From NCBI RefSeq assembly GCF_015223195.1, contig NZ_JADFUA010000010.1, positions 51,637 to 115,636 of the forward strand: a stretch of DNA of 64,000 bases, given 5' to 3'. Position numbers and translations under genes: made by a program. Under the pieces are notes generated by a model, which saw only the letters and a list, made by a program, of their open reading frames with translations, searched no databases and had not been told where the DNA came from. This DNA is from Chitinilyticum piscinae (GTDB lineage: Bacteria; Pseudomonadota; Gammaproteobacteria; Burkholderiales; Chitinibacteraceae). This document shows positions 19,481 to 26,613 of the stretch, piece by piece (position 1 is the first letter of the stretch; each line of letters opens with the position of its first letter).

Positions 19481-20761
19481 TTGCTGACGGTATTCGGGCT
19501 GGGCTTTGGCGATTGCGGCAAGGGGCGCTTTGTCGACGCGCTCGCAGCCCGACTCGACGCGCACACCGTCGTGCGCTACAACGGTGGCGGTCAGGCCGGT
19601 CATACTGTGGTGCTGGATGACGGCCGCAGCCACATCTTTGCGCAGTTTGCTGCGGCCAGCTTCCTTCCCGGCGTGCATACCGTGCTCGCCGCCCCCTTTG
19701 TCCTGCATCCCGGTGGCCTGCTGCACGAAGCCGCGCTGCTGGCCGGCAAGCACTGTCCGCCACTGTGGCCGAGGCTACTGATCGACGCGGCCTGCCGCGT
19801 CACTACCCCCTGGCTGCAGGCCGCCGGGCGCTGGCGCGAACTCCGCCGTGGCGCCGCGGCGCACGGCAGCTGCGGCATCGGCTTTGGTGCGACGGTTGAA
19901 TTGTCGCTCACCCAGCCGGACGCCAGCCTGAGCTATGGCGAGCTGCTCGACTCAACCGTAACGCTGGCCAAACTGCAGCGCCAGCGCGAGCTGCTGCAAG
20001 ACGAATTTGCCGGCGACGAACGCTTCGCCACGGAACTCGCCGCACTGCTGGATATCGCACTGCCCCGGCGCTGGCTGCGGCAGGTGCGCGAACTGCTCGC
20101 GCTCAGCCCGCCCGCCAGCCCTGCGCATATCAGCCGGCAACTGCAGCGGCCCGGCCACGTCATTTTCGAGGGCGCGCAGGGCATGCTGCTGGATGAACAC
20201 TACGGCTTCCATCCGCACACCACCTGGAGCAGCACCGGCCCGCAGGCCGCCGCCCAAGTCGCGCGGCACTACGGGCTCGACGAACCGCATGCGCATTACG
20301 GTGCGCTGCGCAGCTACCTTACCCGCCACGGCGCGGGGCCGCTGCCCAGCGAAGACCCGGCGCTGGACGTTCTGGCCGAGCCGCACAATGCCGACACCGG
20401 CTGGCAGGGCCGCTTTCGTCGCGGCCATTTCGACGCGGTACTGCTGCGCTACGCCCTGGCCTGCGCCGGCACAATCGACGGCCTGCTGCTCAGCCATGCC
20501 GATGCACTTGGGCGGGCTACGATCAACTGGTGCGACGCCTACGAGATCGACGGGCAGCGCCAGCAGACACTAGCCATTCCGGCGTCGCTCAAGGAGCAGG
20601 AGGGACTAACCAGCCAGCTCGGGACCGCCCGTACCATCTGCACGCAGCGGCTCAGCAGTCTTGGCCAACTCACCCAGCAACTGAACACGACCTGCGGGCT
20701 GGACAGCATCGCCAGCAGCCATGGCCCGCAGCGCAGCGCGATCTTCTGGCGCCCCTCATAG
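19481..20761 (+). CDS. Divergent adenylosuccinate synthetase-like protein
   Basis: A 426-residue homologue of PurA, which ligates aspartate to IMP using GTP. The P-loop reads GFGDCGKGR: Asp11 and Lys14 match the catalytic and phosphate-binding residues, but the usual Glu after Asp is Cys. NGGGQAGHT keeps the catalytic His41. FEGAQGMLLD, GAGPLPSED and an Arg-rich aspartate loop (WQGRFRRGHFD) are present. The guanine-binding KxD is HAD (LLSHADALG). The end carries GPQRS. I chose the TTG at 19481, 16 bases after the VWA stop and behind GAGAGGG, because it gives a PurA-length protein; longer frames run into the VWA gene. It is probably active on a related substrate rather than being the housekeeping PurA. 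Confidence 0.8.
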   Translation: MLTVFGLGFGDCGKGRFVDALAARLDAHTVVRYNGGGQAGHTVVLDDGRSHIFAQFAAASFLPGVHTVLAAPFVLHPGGLLHEAALLAGKHCPPLWPRLLIDAACRVTTPWLQAAGRWRELRRGAAAHGSCGIGFGATVELSLTQPDASLSYGELLDSTVTLAKLQRQRELLQDEFAGDERFATELAALLDIALPRRWLRQVRELLALSPPASPAHISRQLQRPGHVIFEGAQGMLLDEHYGFHPHTTWSSTGPQAAAQVARHYGLDEPHAHYGALRSYLTRHGAGPLPSEDPALDVLAEPHNADTGWQGRFRRGHFDAVLLRYALACAGTIDGLLLSHADALGRATINWCDAYEIDGQRQQTLAIPASLKEQEGLTSQLGTARTICTQRLSSLGQLTQQLNTTCGLDSIASSHGPQRSAIFWRPS

Positions 20762-20791
20762 CATGCAGCCCAATATAAATGTCGTATTTTC

Positions 20792-20803
20792 ACCTTATAA
20801 GGT
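20792..20803. promoter_or_regulatory. Palindrome in the hydrolase-glxA promoter region
   Basis: A perfect 12-base palindrome, ACCTTATAAGGT, lies in an AT-rich stretch between the PurA-like stop and the next operon. It is an operator candidate for the GlxA-type regulator encoded two genes on, or part of a promoter. The binding protein is not known. Confidence 0.4.
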
Positions 20804-20826
20804 CTGGATGCTGTATTTAATATAGG

Positions 20827-20839
20827 CTATCAAAGATAG
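20827..20839. promoter_or_regulatory. Second palindrome upstream of the cysteine hydrolase
   Basis: CTATC and GATAG around AAA form a perfect 5-bp inverted repeat, 40 bases before the start of the cysteine hydrolase gene. Together with the palindrome at 20792 it marks a probable regulatory region. Confidence 0.35.
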
Positions 20840-20878
20840 ATGATTGACGTACTTTCACCCGCACCAAGGAAGTGCATC

Positions 20879-21430
20879 ATGCGCAGCGCCCTGCTAGTCA
20901 TCGACGTCCAGCAATCCTTCGAACACCAGCCATTCTGGTCCAACGATGATCTGCCAGCCTATCAGGCCGCGCAAACGGCACTGATCCGTGGCTGCCGCGA
21001 ACGCCGCGTGCCGGTGGTGCAGGTGTTCCATCACAATCTTGCGGCCGACTCGCTGTTCAACCCGGCGAGGGGACTGTGCGTGGCGCAGGACTGGCTCCCT
21101 CCAGAACACGACTATCGTGTGATCAAGCAGGTGCATAACGCGCTGACCGACAGCGGGCTGGATGCGTGGTTGCGCCGGGCCGGCATTGACCACCTGATCA
21201 TCAGCGGCATGCGCACCGAGCAGTGCTGTGAAACGACCGCACGAGTGGCCAGTGATCTGGGTTACCGCATCGACTTTGTCAGCGAAGCCACCCTGACCTT
21301 TGCCATGCCCCATCCCGACGGGCGCGAGTTCAGTGCCGCCGAGATCAAGGCGCGCACCGAACTGGTTCTGAACGGCCGCTTCGCCCGGGTGTGCAGCGTG
21401 GCCGAGTGTCTTGAGTCACTGCAGCCATGA
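20879..21430 (+). CDS. Isochorismatase/nicotinamidase family cysteine hydrolase
   Basis: A 183-residue alpha/beta hydrolase of the isochorismatase-like family, which cleaves amides or related bonds with a Cys-Asp-Lys triad. The triad is visible: Asp9 in LLVIDVQQSF, Lys83 in YRVIKQVHN, and Cys116 in ISGMRTEQCCETT, preceded by the usual cis-peptide region. I chose the ATG at 20879 with AAGGA eight bases before it; a start 39 bases upstream lacks this. It overlaps the next gene by ATGA, so translation is coupled to a GlxA-type regulator. The substrate cannot be read from the sequence. Confidence 0.9.
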   Translation: MRSALLVIDVQQSFEHQPFWSNDDLPAYQAAQTALIRGCRERRVPVVQVFHHNLAADSLFNPARGLCVAQDWLPPEHDYRVIKQVHNALTDSGLDAWLRRAGIDHLIISGMRTEQCCETTARVASDLGYRIDFVSEATLTFAMPHPDGREFSAAEIKARTELVLNGRFARVCSVAECLESLQP

Positions 21431-22401
21431 CGTCGCGTGAGGTGTGGTTTGTTCTGCCTGCCGGCACGCTGCTACTGGATCTGGCCGGGCCAGCCGAAGT
21501 ATTCCGGCTGGCTGGCGGCGGGCATTACCGGCTGCACTTTGCCGCAGCGCAGCCGCAACTCGCCAGCAGTGTCGGTGTGCAGCTGGCGGGTCTGGCAGCG
21601 CTACCCGATCGCTTGCCACAAGGAGCCCTGGTCCTCATTCCCGGTTGCCGCAGTCAGGCCGATCAGCCGGACGATGCAGCACTGGTGCACTGGCTTTCCG
21701 GACAGCGCTCGGCGCCGGTCGAATGGGCTAGCGTCTGCGCCGGGGCGTTTTTTCTGGGGGCAGCAGGCCTGCTGGAGGGGCGCCGCTGCACGACGCATTT
21801 CTCGCTCACCGCGGCACTGGCCAGTCGCTATCCGCAGGCACAGGTCGAAGCCGAGCGACTGTTTGTCCAGGATGGCCCCGTCTTCACCAGCGCCGGCATC
21901 AGTTCGGGCATCGATCTGGCACTGGAAATCGTTGCCCGGGATTGTGGCCCGGCCGTCGCCAGCGAAGTAGCAAGACAGGCCGTACTGTTTTTCCGGCGCG
22001 GCAGCCACGATCCGCAGCTTTCGCCCTGGCTGATGCACCGCAATCACCTGCATCCCGGTGTGCAGCGTGCCCAACAAGCGATGGCCGAGCGGCCAGAGCT
22101 GCGCTGGAGCAGTACGCAATTGGCGGAGCTTGCGCACGTCAGCCCTCGCCAGCTGCAGCGCCTTTTTGCCGAACATGCAGGAATTTCACCGAAAAATTAC
22201 CTCACCATGCTGCGCATGGCGCGGGCACGCCAGCTGCTGAGCCAGACCGGCCTGCCCATCGAGCGGATTGCCGAAGCCTGCGGCTACAACAGCGCCCGTG
22301 AGTTCCGCCATGCCTGGGCACAGCAATCTGCACTGAGTCCCAAAGCATGGCGGGATACCGCTCAACCCGAAGGCGGACTAACCGGGCAGGCGCTTACTTA
22401 G
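21427..22401 (+). CDS. GlxA family transcriptional regulator (DJ-1/PfpI-AraC fusion)
   Basis: A 324-residue regulator with an N-terminal DJ-1/PfpI-like domain (about 1-175; nucleophile-elbow region WASVCAGAFFLGAAG) and a C-terminal AraC DNA-binding domain (about 215-315; LAELAHVSPRQLQRLF and IERIAEACGYNSAREFRHAW). Members often control catabolism of amines or betaines encoded beside them. Here the coupled partner is a cysteine hydrolase, so the pair probably handles one small nitrogen compound. Likely targets are the palindromes upstream of the operon (inference). The 3' end overlaps the convergent Lys-rich gene by eight bases. Confidence 0.93.
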   Translation: MTSREVWFVLPAGTLLLDLAGPAEVFRLAGGGHYRLHFAAAQPQLASSVGVQLAGLAALPDRLPQGALVLIPGCRSQADQPDDAALVHWLSGQRSAPVEWASVCAGAFFLGAAGLLEGRRCTTHFSLTAALASRYPQAQVEAERLFVQDGPVFTSAGISSGIDLALEIVARDCGPAVASEVARQAVLFFRRGSHDPQLSPWLMHRNHLHPGVQRAQQAMAERPELRWSSTQLAELAHVSPRQLQRLFAEHAGISPKNYLTMLRMARARQLLSQTGLPIERIAEACGYNSAREFRHAWAQQSALSPKAWRDTAQPEGGLTGQALT

Positions 22402-22651
22402 CCTGCTTGTGTGCAGCGTGTTTTGCTTCTTTCTCAGCCTTTTTCGCCTCGTGCTCCGCTTTCTTGTCGGCTTTTTCCTCTTTCTTGTCGGCCTTTTCTT
22501 CTTTCTTGGCCTCATGCAGTTCCTTCTTGGCCTGCGCGACATCCTGTTTTTCCTTCTCCAGTTTCGCCTTGGCCTGACTGACTTCCGGCGAGGCGGCCCA
22601 CGCAGTGAGCCCCAAAGACAAACCCAGCAAGGCAATAAGCAGTTTGCGCAT
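22394..22651 (-). CDS. Small exported lysine-rich coiled-coil protein
   Basis: An 85-residue protein with a clear Sec signal peptide (MRKLLIALLGLSLGLTAWA, cleaved before ASPEV). A highly charged Lys/Glu/Ala helix follows, built from repeats of KKEEKADKK type. The ATG at 22651 sits six bases after AGGAG. The mature protein would be a basic, probably helical periplasmic peptide of about 66 residues. I recognise no family; low complexity makes homology searches unreliable. It overlaps the end of the glxA-type gene by eight bases (convergent). Confidence 0.7.
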   Translation of the reverse strand: MRKLLIALLGLSLGLTAWAASPEVSQAKAKLEKEKQDVAQAKKELHEAKKEEKADKKEEKADKKAEHEAKKAEKEAKHAAHKQAK

Positions 22652-22828
22652 TTTCTTCTCCTGATTAATGAGTGGCAGCCAGGCAAGGCGCCGGCCGTCC
22701 TCGACCAACGCAATCAGGGGCATGACGGTTGACAGGGAGAGGTCCGCAGGACGCAGCACCGAACTGTTCCGGTAATAATCCCTCCTCGCTGTGCTTGACG
22801 CGGGTACAGCGCAAGAGAAAAATCAGAC
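22652..22828. other. Non-coding stretch with a candidate promoter
   Basis: About 180 bases upstream of the small Lys-rich gene and of the RNA candidate. It should hold the promoter of the Lys-rich gene. On the plus strand TTGACG (22795-22800) is followed 17 bases later by AAAAAT (22818-22823), a fair sigma-70 match (five of six and four of six) that would start a transcript near 22830, just before the RNA motif. Confidence 0.35.
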
Positions 22829-22920
22829 TGCAATTACCAGCGCCGTTTTGAAGCCCAGCTTGCAGGGCGCTGCCAATAAATGCTGCTAAAGCGCGCCGGC
22901 CTGCGCGAGCAGGTTTTTTT
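22829..22920 (+). ncRNA. Candidate small RNA with intrinsic terminator (motif copy 1)
   Basis: A roughly 90-base segment with the anatomy of a bacterial small RNA. A stem pairs CAGCGCC (22838-22844) with GGCGCTG (22866-22872) across a 21-base loop. A single-stranded A/U-rich linker (CCAATAAATGCTGCTAAAGCG, split as CCAATAAATG plus CTGCTAAAGCG, 22873-22893) follows. A terminator hairpin CCTGC/GCAGG around GCGA then ends in seven T. No open reading frame with a ribosome site lies in it. A second copy of the stem and linker lies 102 bases downstream. The 5' end is inferred from the promoter match only. Confidence 0.5.
22900..22920 (+). terminator. Intrinsic terminator with no coding gene upstream
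   Basis: A CCTGC/GCAGG stem with GCGA tetraloop (22900-22913) is followed by TTTTTTT (22914-22920). The nearest plus-strand gene ends 500 bases upstream, and the intervening gene is on the other strand, so this terminator implies a separate short transcript. Confidence 0.75.
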
Positions 22921-22939
22921 ATCCGGCCCGCAAGGGCTA

Positions 22940-22992
22940 CGCGCCGTTTAATGCGACAACTTCCAGGGCGCGCAACAAATTCTGCTAAAGCG
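22940..22992 (+). repeat. Second copy of the RNA motif, in the leader of the next gene
   Basis: This repeats the layout of the copy at 22838-22893. A stem pairs CGCGCC (22940-22945) with GGCGCG (22967-22972) across a loop of exactly 21 bases beginning GTTT and ending CAG. A linker ending CTGCTAAAGCG follows. The stem differs from copy 1 by a paired change (A-U to C-G), which suggests selection on structure. No terminator follows; the transcript would run into the 107-residue gene starting at 23040. Confidence 0.5.
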
Positions 22993-23039
22993 TCGGTCGG
23001 GCTGACCTGACCGGCTTGAACCGTTCAGGAGAAACGACC

Positions 23040-23363
23040 ATGTACGATTGCCATTTCAGCGACACCACCATCAGCAACGACGCTCACCCCGTGATCCGAC
23101 CGCACCGGCCAGCCAGTACCTCCCTGCCGGCGACGCCCGGCTTCCGCCGCGCCCGCCTGACACTGGCAGCCCCAGCCGGACTGGCGGCACTGCAGCTGAA
23201 CAAGGCCTTTGCTGCAGCCAGCAGTCTGGGTCTGGCGCTGGTCCAGCATGACAACGGCCAGATCGATGTACTGGATCTGGGACTGGAAGAAGCACTGCTG
23301 TTTGCCCGGCGCTTTCCCGAGCTGCTGGTCCGTTACGAACCCGCGCGCCCCTGGGTGCGTTAG
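23040..23363 (+). CDS. Protein of unknown function downstream of the RNA motif
   Basis: A 107-residue protein with no family I recognise. The start is supported by AGGAGA eight bases before the ATG. The N-terminal 45 residues are polar and Pro/Thr/Arg-rich. The C-terminal half is helical (LALVQHDNGQIDVLDLGLEEALLFARRFPELL) in two short pieces and looks like a small globular domain. There is no signal peptide. It is followed 32 bases later by a MATE pump gene and may be co-transcribed with it. Confidence 0.6.
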   Translation: MYDCHFSDTTISNDAHPVIRPHRPASTSLPATPGFRRARLTLAAPAGLAALQLNKAFAAASSLGLALVQHDNGQIDVLDLGLEEALLFARRFPELLVRYEPARPWVR

Positions 23364-23395
23364 CCTCCCCCTGCGGGGGCATCACCGGAGTCCCC

Positions 23396-24745
23396 ATGCC
23401 CCTGCAACGCCATCTCACTGACGCCCGACAGACCTGGACGCTAGCCTGGCCACTGATCGTTGGTCAGCTCGCCGGCACCGGTCTTGCTTTTGTCGATGCC
23501 GCCATGGCTGGTCATGCCTCTGCGGCCGATCTGGCGGTCGTATCGGTCGGCGCCTCGCTGTGGATCAGCGGACTGGTGGCAATGATGGGTTTGCTGCTGG
23601 CGATCAGCCCGCTGGTTGCCCACAAGGTTGGCGAAGGTAAAACCGATGCAATCCCGCATCTGGTACAGCAGGCACTATGGCAGGGTATTGCTGTAGGGGT
23701 GCTATTTTTATTAGCCTTCCAATATATCGGGCCATGGGTATATCCATTCCTTGGCATGGATGATGCAGTCGCCAGCAAGGCCAGCCAGTTTCTCGCGGCT
23801 GTCGGCTGGGGCATGCCGGCGCTGGCCATTCAGCGCGTTCTGGGCAATTACAGCACGGCGATCAATCAACCGCGCCCGGTGATGATCATTGCCTTGCTGA
23901 CACTGCTGCTGAACATTCCGCTCAACTGGATCTTCGTCTTCGGCCACTTCGGCGCGCCGGCGCTTGGCGGAGTGGGCTGCGGGGTCGCCTCAGCCATCTG
24001 TGCGTGGCTGGGGGCCCTGTTTGCCATTCTCTGGGTCTGGCGTGCACCGGCGTATCGCGATACACACCCCTTCCGCAACTGGATCGCCCCGCACTGGACA
24101 ACACAGCAGCAATTACTCAAGCTTGGCCTGCCGATCGGGCTGACCTTTCTGGTCGAAGTCAGCGCCTTTGCCGGCGTGGCGCTACTGCTGGCCAGACTCG
24201 GCACGACCACGGTGGCTTCGCACCAGATTGCGCTGAATGCCACGTCAATGATGTTCATGCTGCCGATGGGGCTGGGCTCGGCACTCACCGTTAGGGTTGG
24301 TCAGGCGCTCGGTGCGGGCGATACCGCCCTGGCACGCTTCATTGGTAAAACCGGCCTGTGGATGGGACTCGTGATTGCCGTCAGCGGCGGGTTGCTGCTG
24401 TCGCTGGGCGGGCATGCGATTGCGAGCCTCTACACCAGCGATCTGGCAGTGCGCGAGCTCGCGGCCACGCTGATGATTTTCGCCGCAGTTTTCCAGCTTT
24501 TTGACGCAAGCCAGGCCATTCTGGCCGGCATTCTGCGCGGCTACAAGGTCACGCGCGGACCGATGCTGGCCTACATCCTCGCCTTCTGGCTGGTCGGGCT
24601 GCCGCTGGGTTATCTGCTGACCTACGGAGCGGGTGACTGGTCGGGCTGGGGGGCACAAGGTTACTGGCTGGCCTTGGTCATCGCGCTGGCGCTGATTGCC
24701 GTATCCCTACTGTGGCTGTTCCGGCGCGTCAGCCGCGGAAGCTGA
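23396..24745 (+). CDS. norM: MATE family multidrug efflux transporter (NorM type)
   Basis: A 449-residue inner-membrane exporter with twelve hydrophobic segments in two similar halves, typical of NorM cation-drug antiporters. Family landmarks include WPLIVGQLAGTGLAFVDAAM in helix 1, the loop MAGHASAADLAVVSVG, and LPIGLTFLVEVSAFAG opening the second half. ATG at 23396 with CGGAG upstream. The last 39 bases overlap a convergent gene of unknown function on the other strand. Confidence 0.95.
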   Translation: MPLQRHLTDARQTWTLAWPLIVGQLAGTGLAFVDAAMAGHASAADLAVVSVGASLWISGLVAMMGLLLAISPLVAHKVGEGKTDAIPHLVQQALWQGIAVGVLFLLAFQYIGPWVYPFLGMDDAVASKASQFLAAVGWGMPALAIQRVLGNYSTAINQPRPVMIIALLTLLLNIPLNWIFVFGHFGAPALGGVGCGVASAICAWLGALFAILWVWRAPAYRDTHPFRNWIAPHWTTQQQLLKLGLPIGLTFLVEVSAFAGVALLLARLGTTTVASHQIALNATSMMFMLPMGLGSALTVRVGQALGAGDTALARFIGKTGLWMGLVIAVSGGLLLSLGGHAIASLYTSDLAVRELAATLMIFAAVFQLFDASQAILAGILRGYKVTRGPMLAYILAFWLVGLPLGYLLTYGAGDWSGWGAQGYWLALVIALALIAVSLLWLFRRVSRGS

Positions 24746-26023
24746 TGCAGCCTCCCCTTCCTTGATCGCCGCGGCCAGCTCTTTAGGGGGCATGGCCAGC
24801 GGTAGGCGCCCTTGCCGCAGCACCGCCACGATCTCAGGCAATTCGCTCTGGCACCAACAGGGCTGGTACTGTTCGGCTGCCTCGCACTGCGCTGAGCGGG
24901 CTTTGTCATTCACCAAACGGATAACCGTATGCTGCGGATACAGCAGCACCTCCCAGTAATTGCCGCTTTCGGTCTTTTTCTGCATGGCAGCTGCCAGCGC
25001 CTCGCTAATGCCGGGTACTGCGAGTGTGCTTGTTCGCAATGACTCTGGATTGGCAGAATCGCGCCAGCTGAGTCGCAGGCGCGCCGGGAGCCCTCCCGGA
25101 TAAGACATATTCCGCGTCGTTCCATATTCGTCGCCACATACGCCCCCCTGAGCAGGCATGAGCACGTTGTTCGGCCCTGAAGTCGCCAGATAGTCTCCTA
25201 GCATCACCCGCGTAATCATGCTGCCGGTAAAATTGCGGACGATGACCGATGTCGCCTGCTCGGGCACTGAATGCTCGGGCAGGCTACGCACCACTTCAAC
25301 GCGACCATCCAGAAAGAACAGCTGATACTCACTACGGTAGTAGCCCGGCGATGACGGCAGGGGGAGCAAGGCGTCGAGCTCTGGCGTCAGGATGCGGCTA
25401 ACTGGCCAGCTGCGGTAACGACAGACTCCAGACGTCTGCAGCTCGCAGACTTCAATGCTTTTTGCTTCATCGTTCCACAGGCCCTCCTTCAGCAGCGAAA
25501 CGCCACCCTGATAGTGAAAGATGGGCCGTGTATATCTGCCACTTTCCCAGGTTATGGTGTCCTGCGAAGGGACGACATTGCGCCCCATCCCCGCCATGGG
25601 CTCGGGCAATATGCCACGACCCTCCAGACCAAGCGGGTTCACGCCCAGATTCATAAACTCGAGATCAACTGCCGGATTGCGCTCGAATTCGGCATTGGCA
25701 GCACCAAGGCCGGCCTCCTCATCAGTCACGATCAGCGCGCTACCGAGCGTAGTCATGCTGAATAAGGCTGCGACGATCAGATAAATGGCAAGGGGAGGGA
25801 GTACGTGATAATTGATCAGATGGCGCCGCGCCAGGCCAATCAGCGACAAGACCAGATGCACCACGACGGCAAGGACGGCCACGGCGGGAACATAGAAAAG
25901 TTGCTCAAAACCGGATGCGTTGAGTGCCTGGTACATCAGCACCGAAACCACGATCGCGGCAAAGCCCTGCAATACGGCAGCAAATTGTGAGCGCTGCACT
26001 CGTTCTTCCTGGCTGACGGACAT
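24707..26023 (-). CDS. Membrane protein of unknown function with a large soluble domain
   Basis: A 438-residue protein I do not recognise. Three hydrophobic segments lie in the first 100 residues (about 15-34, 42-65, 72-98). A soluble domain of over 300 residues follows; it contains scattered cysteines (CELQTSGVCRY; CWCQSELPEI) and would lie in the periplasm if the third helix is the last. The C-terminus is acidic and Ala-rich. ATG at 26023. It overlaps the norM stop region by 39 bases on the opposite strand. No enzyme motif is visible. Confidence 0.7.
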   Translation of the reverse strand: MSVSQEERVQRSQFAAVLQGFAAIVVSVLMYQALNASGFEQLFYVPAVAVLAVVVHLVLSLIGLARRHLINYHVLPPLAIYLIVAALFSMTTLGSALIVTDEEAGLGAANAEFERNPAVDLEFMNLGVNPLGLEGRGILPEPMAGMGRNVVPSQDTITWESGRYTRPIFHYQGGVSLLKEGLWNDEAKSIEVCELQTSGVCRYRSWPVSRILTPELDALLPLPSSPGYYRSEYQLFFLDGRVEVVRSLPEHSVPEQATSVIVRNFTGSMITRVMLGDYLATSGPNNVLMPAQGGVCGDEYGTTRNMSYPGGLPARLRLSWRDSANPESLRTSTLAVPGISEALAAAMQKKTESGNYWEVLLYPQHTVIRLVNDKARSAQCEAAEQYQPCWCQSELPEIVAVLRQGRLPLAMPPKELAAAIKEGEAASASAADAPEQPQ

Positions 26024-26106
26024 GGCGGCGATTACTCAAGTAAAAACCGGATTGTAACCGCAGGGACAGCATTCGCCGTGAGGGCAATCACAGCAAGATG
26101 TTCCGG

Positions 26107-26457
26107 CTAGCGCAAGTTACCCGCTCCGAACCAGCGCTCAAGCTTGCTGCTAGCCTGAGCCTTGACGTCATCATTCACGTACATCGCCACCAGACCGAGT
26201 GCTGCCACCAGTGAAGCCAGATCATCCGTCAAACCGACGCCCGGCAAGAAATCAGGAATGGCATCAGTGGGCAACAACAGATAGGCAAGCGCTCCGTAGA
26301 TCACAGTTCTGGCCCAGCGCGGCGTATCGGGGCGCTGCGCGGCATAGAACAACCATAAGGCCTTCTCGACCAGCTCGAGCCCGGCCCTGCGCGCAAAGAC
26401 AGGCAGTTTCTGCCAGAAACGCGGGGCATCGAAGCGGGATTCCTCTGACGTATTCAT
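26107..26457 (-). CDS. YkvA/DUF1232 family small membrane protein
   Basis: A 116-residue protein. The family signature is clear: a membrane-embedded segment reading ALAYLLLPTDAIPDFLPG, then GLTDDLASLVAAL. DUF1232 proteins are widespread and of unknown function. I chose the ATG at 26457, with AGGAG upstream; a longer open frame upstream lacks support. Probably monocistronic. Confidence 0.88.
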   Translation of the reverse strand: MNTSEESRFDAPRFWQKLPVFARRAGLELVEKALWLFYAAQRPDTPRWARTVIYGALAYLLLPTDAIPDFLPGVGLTDDLASLVAALGLVAMYVNDDVKAQASSKLERWFGAGNLR

Positions 26458-26613
26458 GCTAACTCCTGCAGGACGACGAAGGGCTTGGATCGACTTCGGG
26501 CGAAGCAGTTCGCAACTTCGCAGTTTTACCGATTTGGCGATCACACAGTTGTTTTCAGCAATACTGGCAGCCAAGCACACGAGAATGGTCGGTGGTCGCC
26601 TGATGATCGGGGG

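Noticed and set aside
23363..23385. CCCCTGCGGGG hairpin between the 107-residue gene and norM as a terminator
   Set aside because: Short stem, no T run; the norM ribosome site follows directly, so read-through is more likely.
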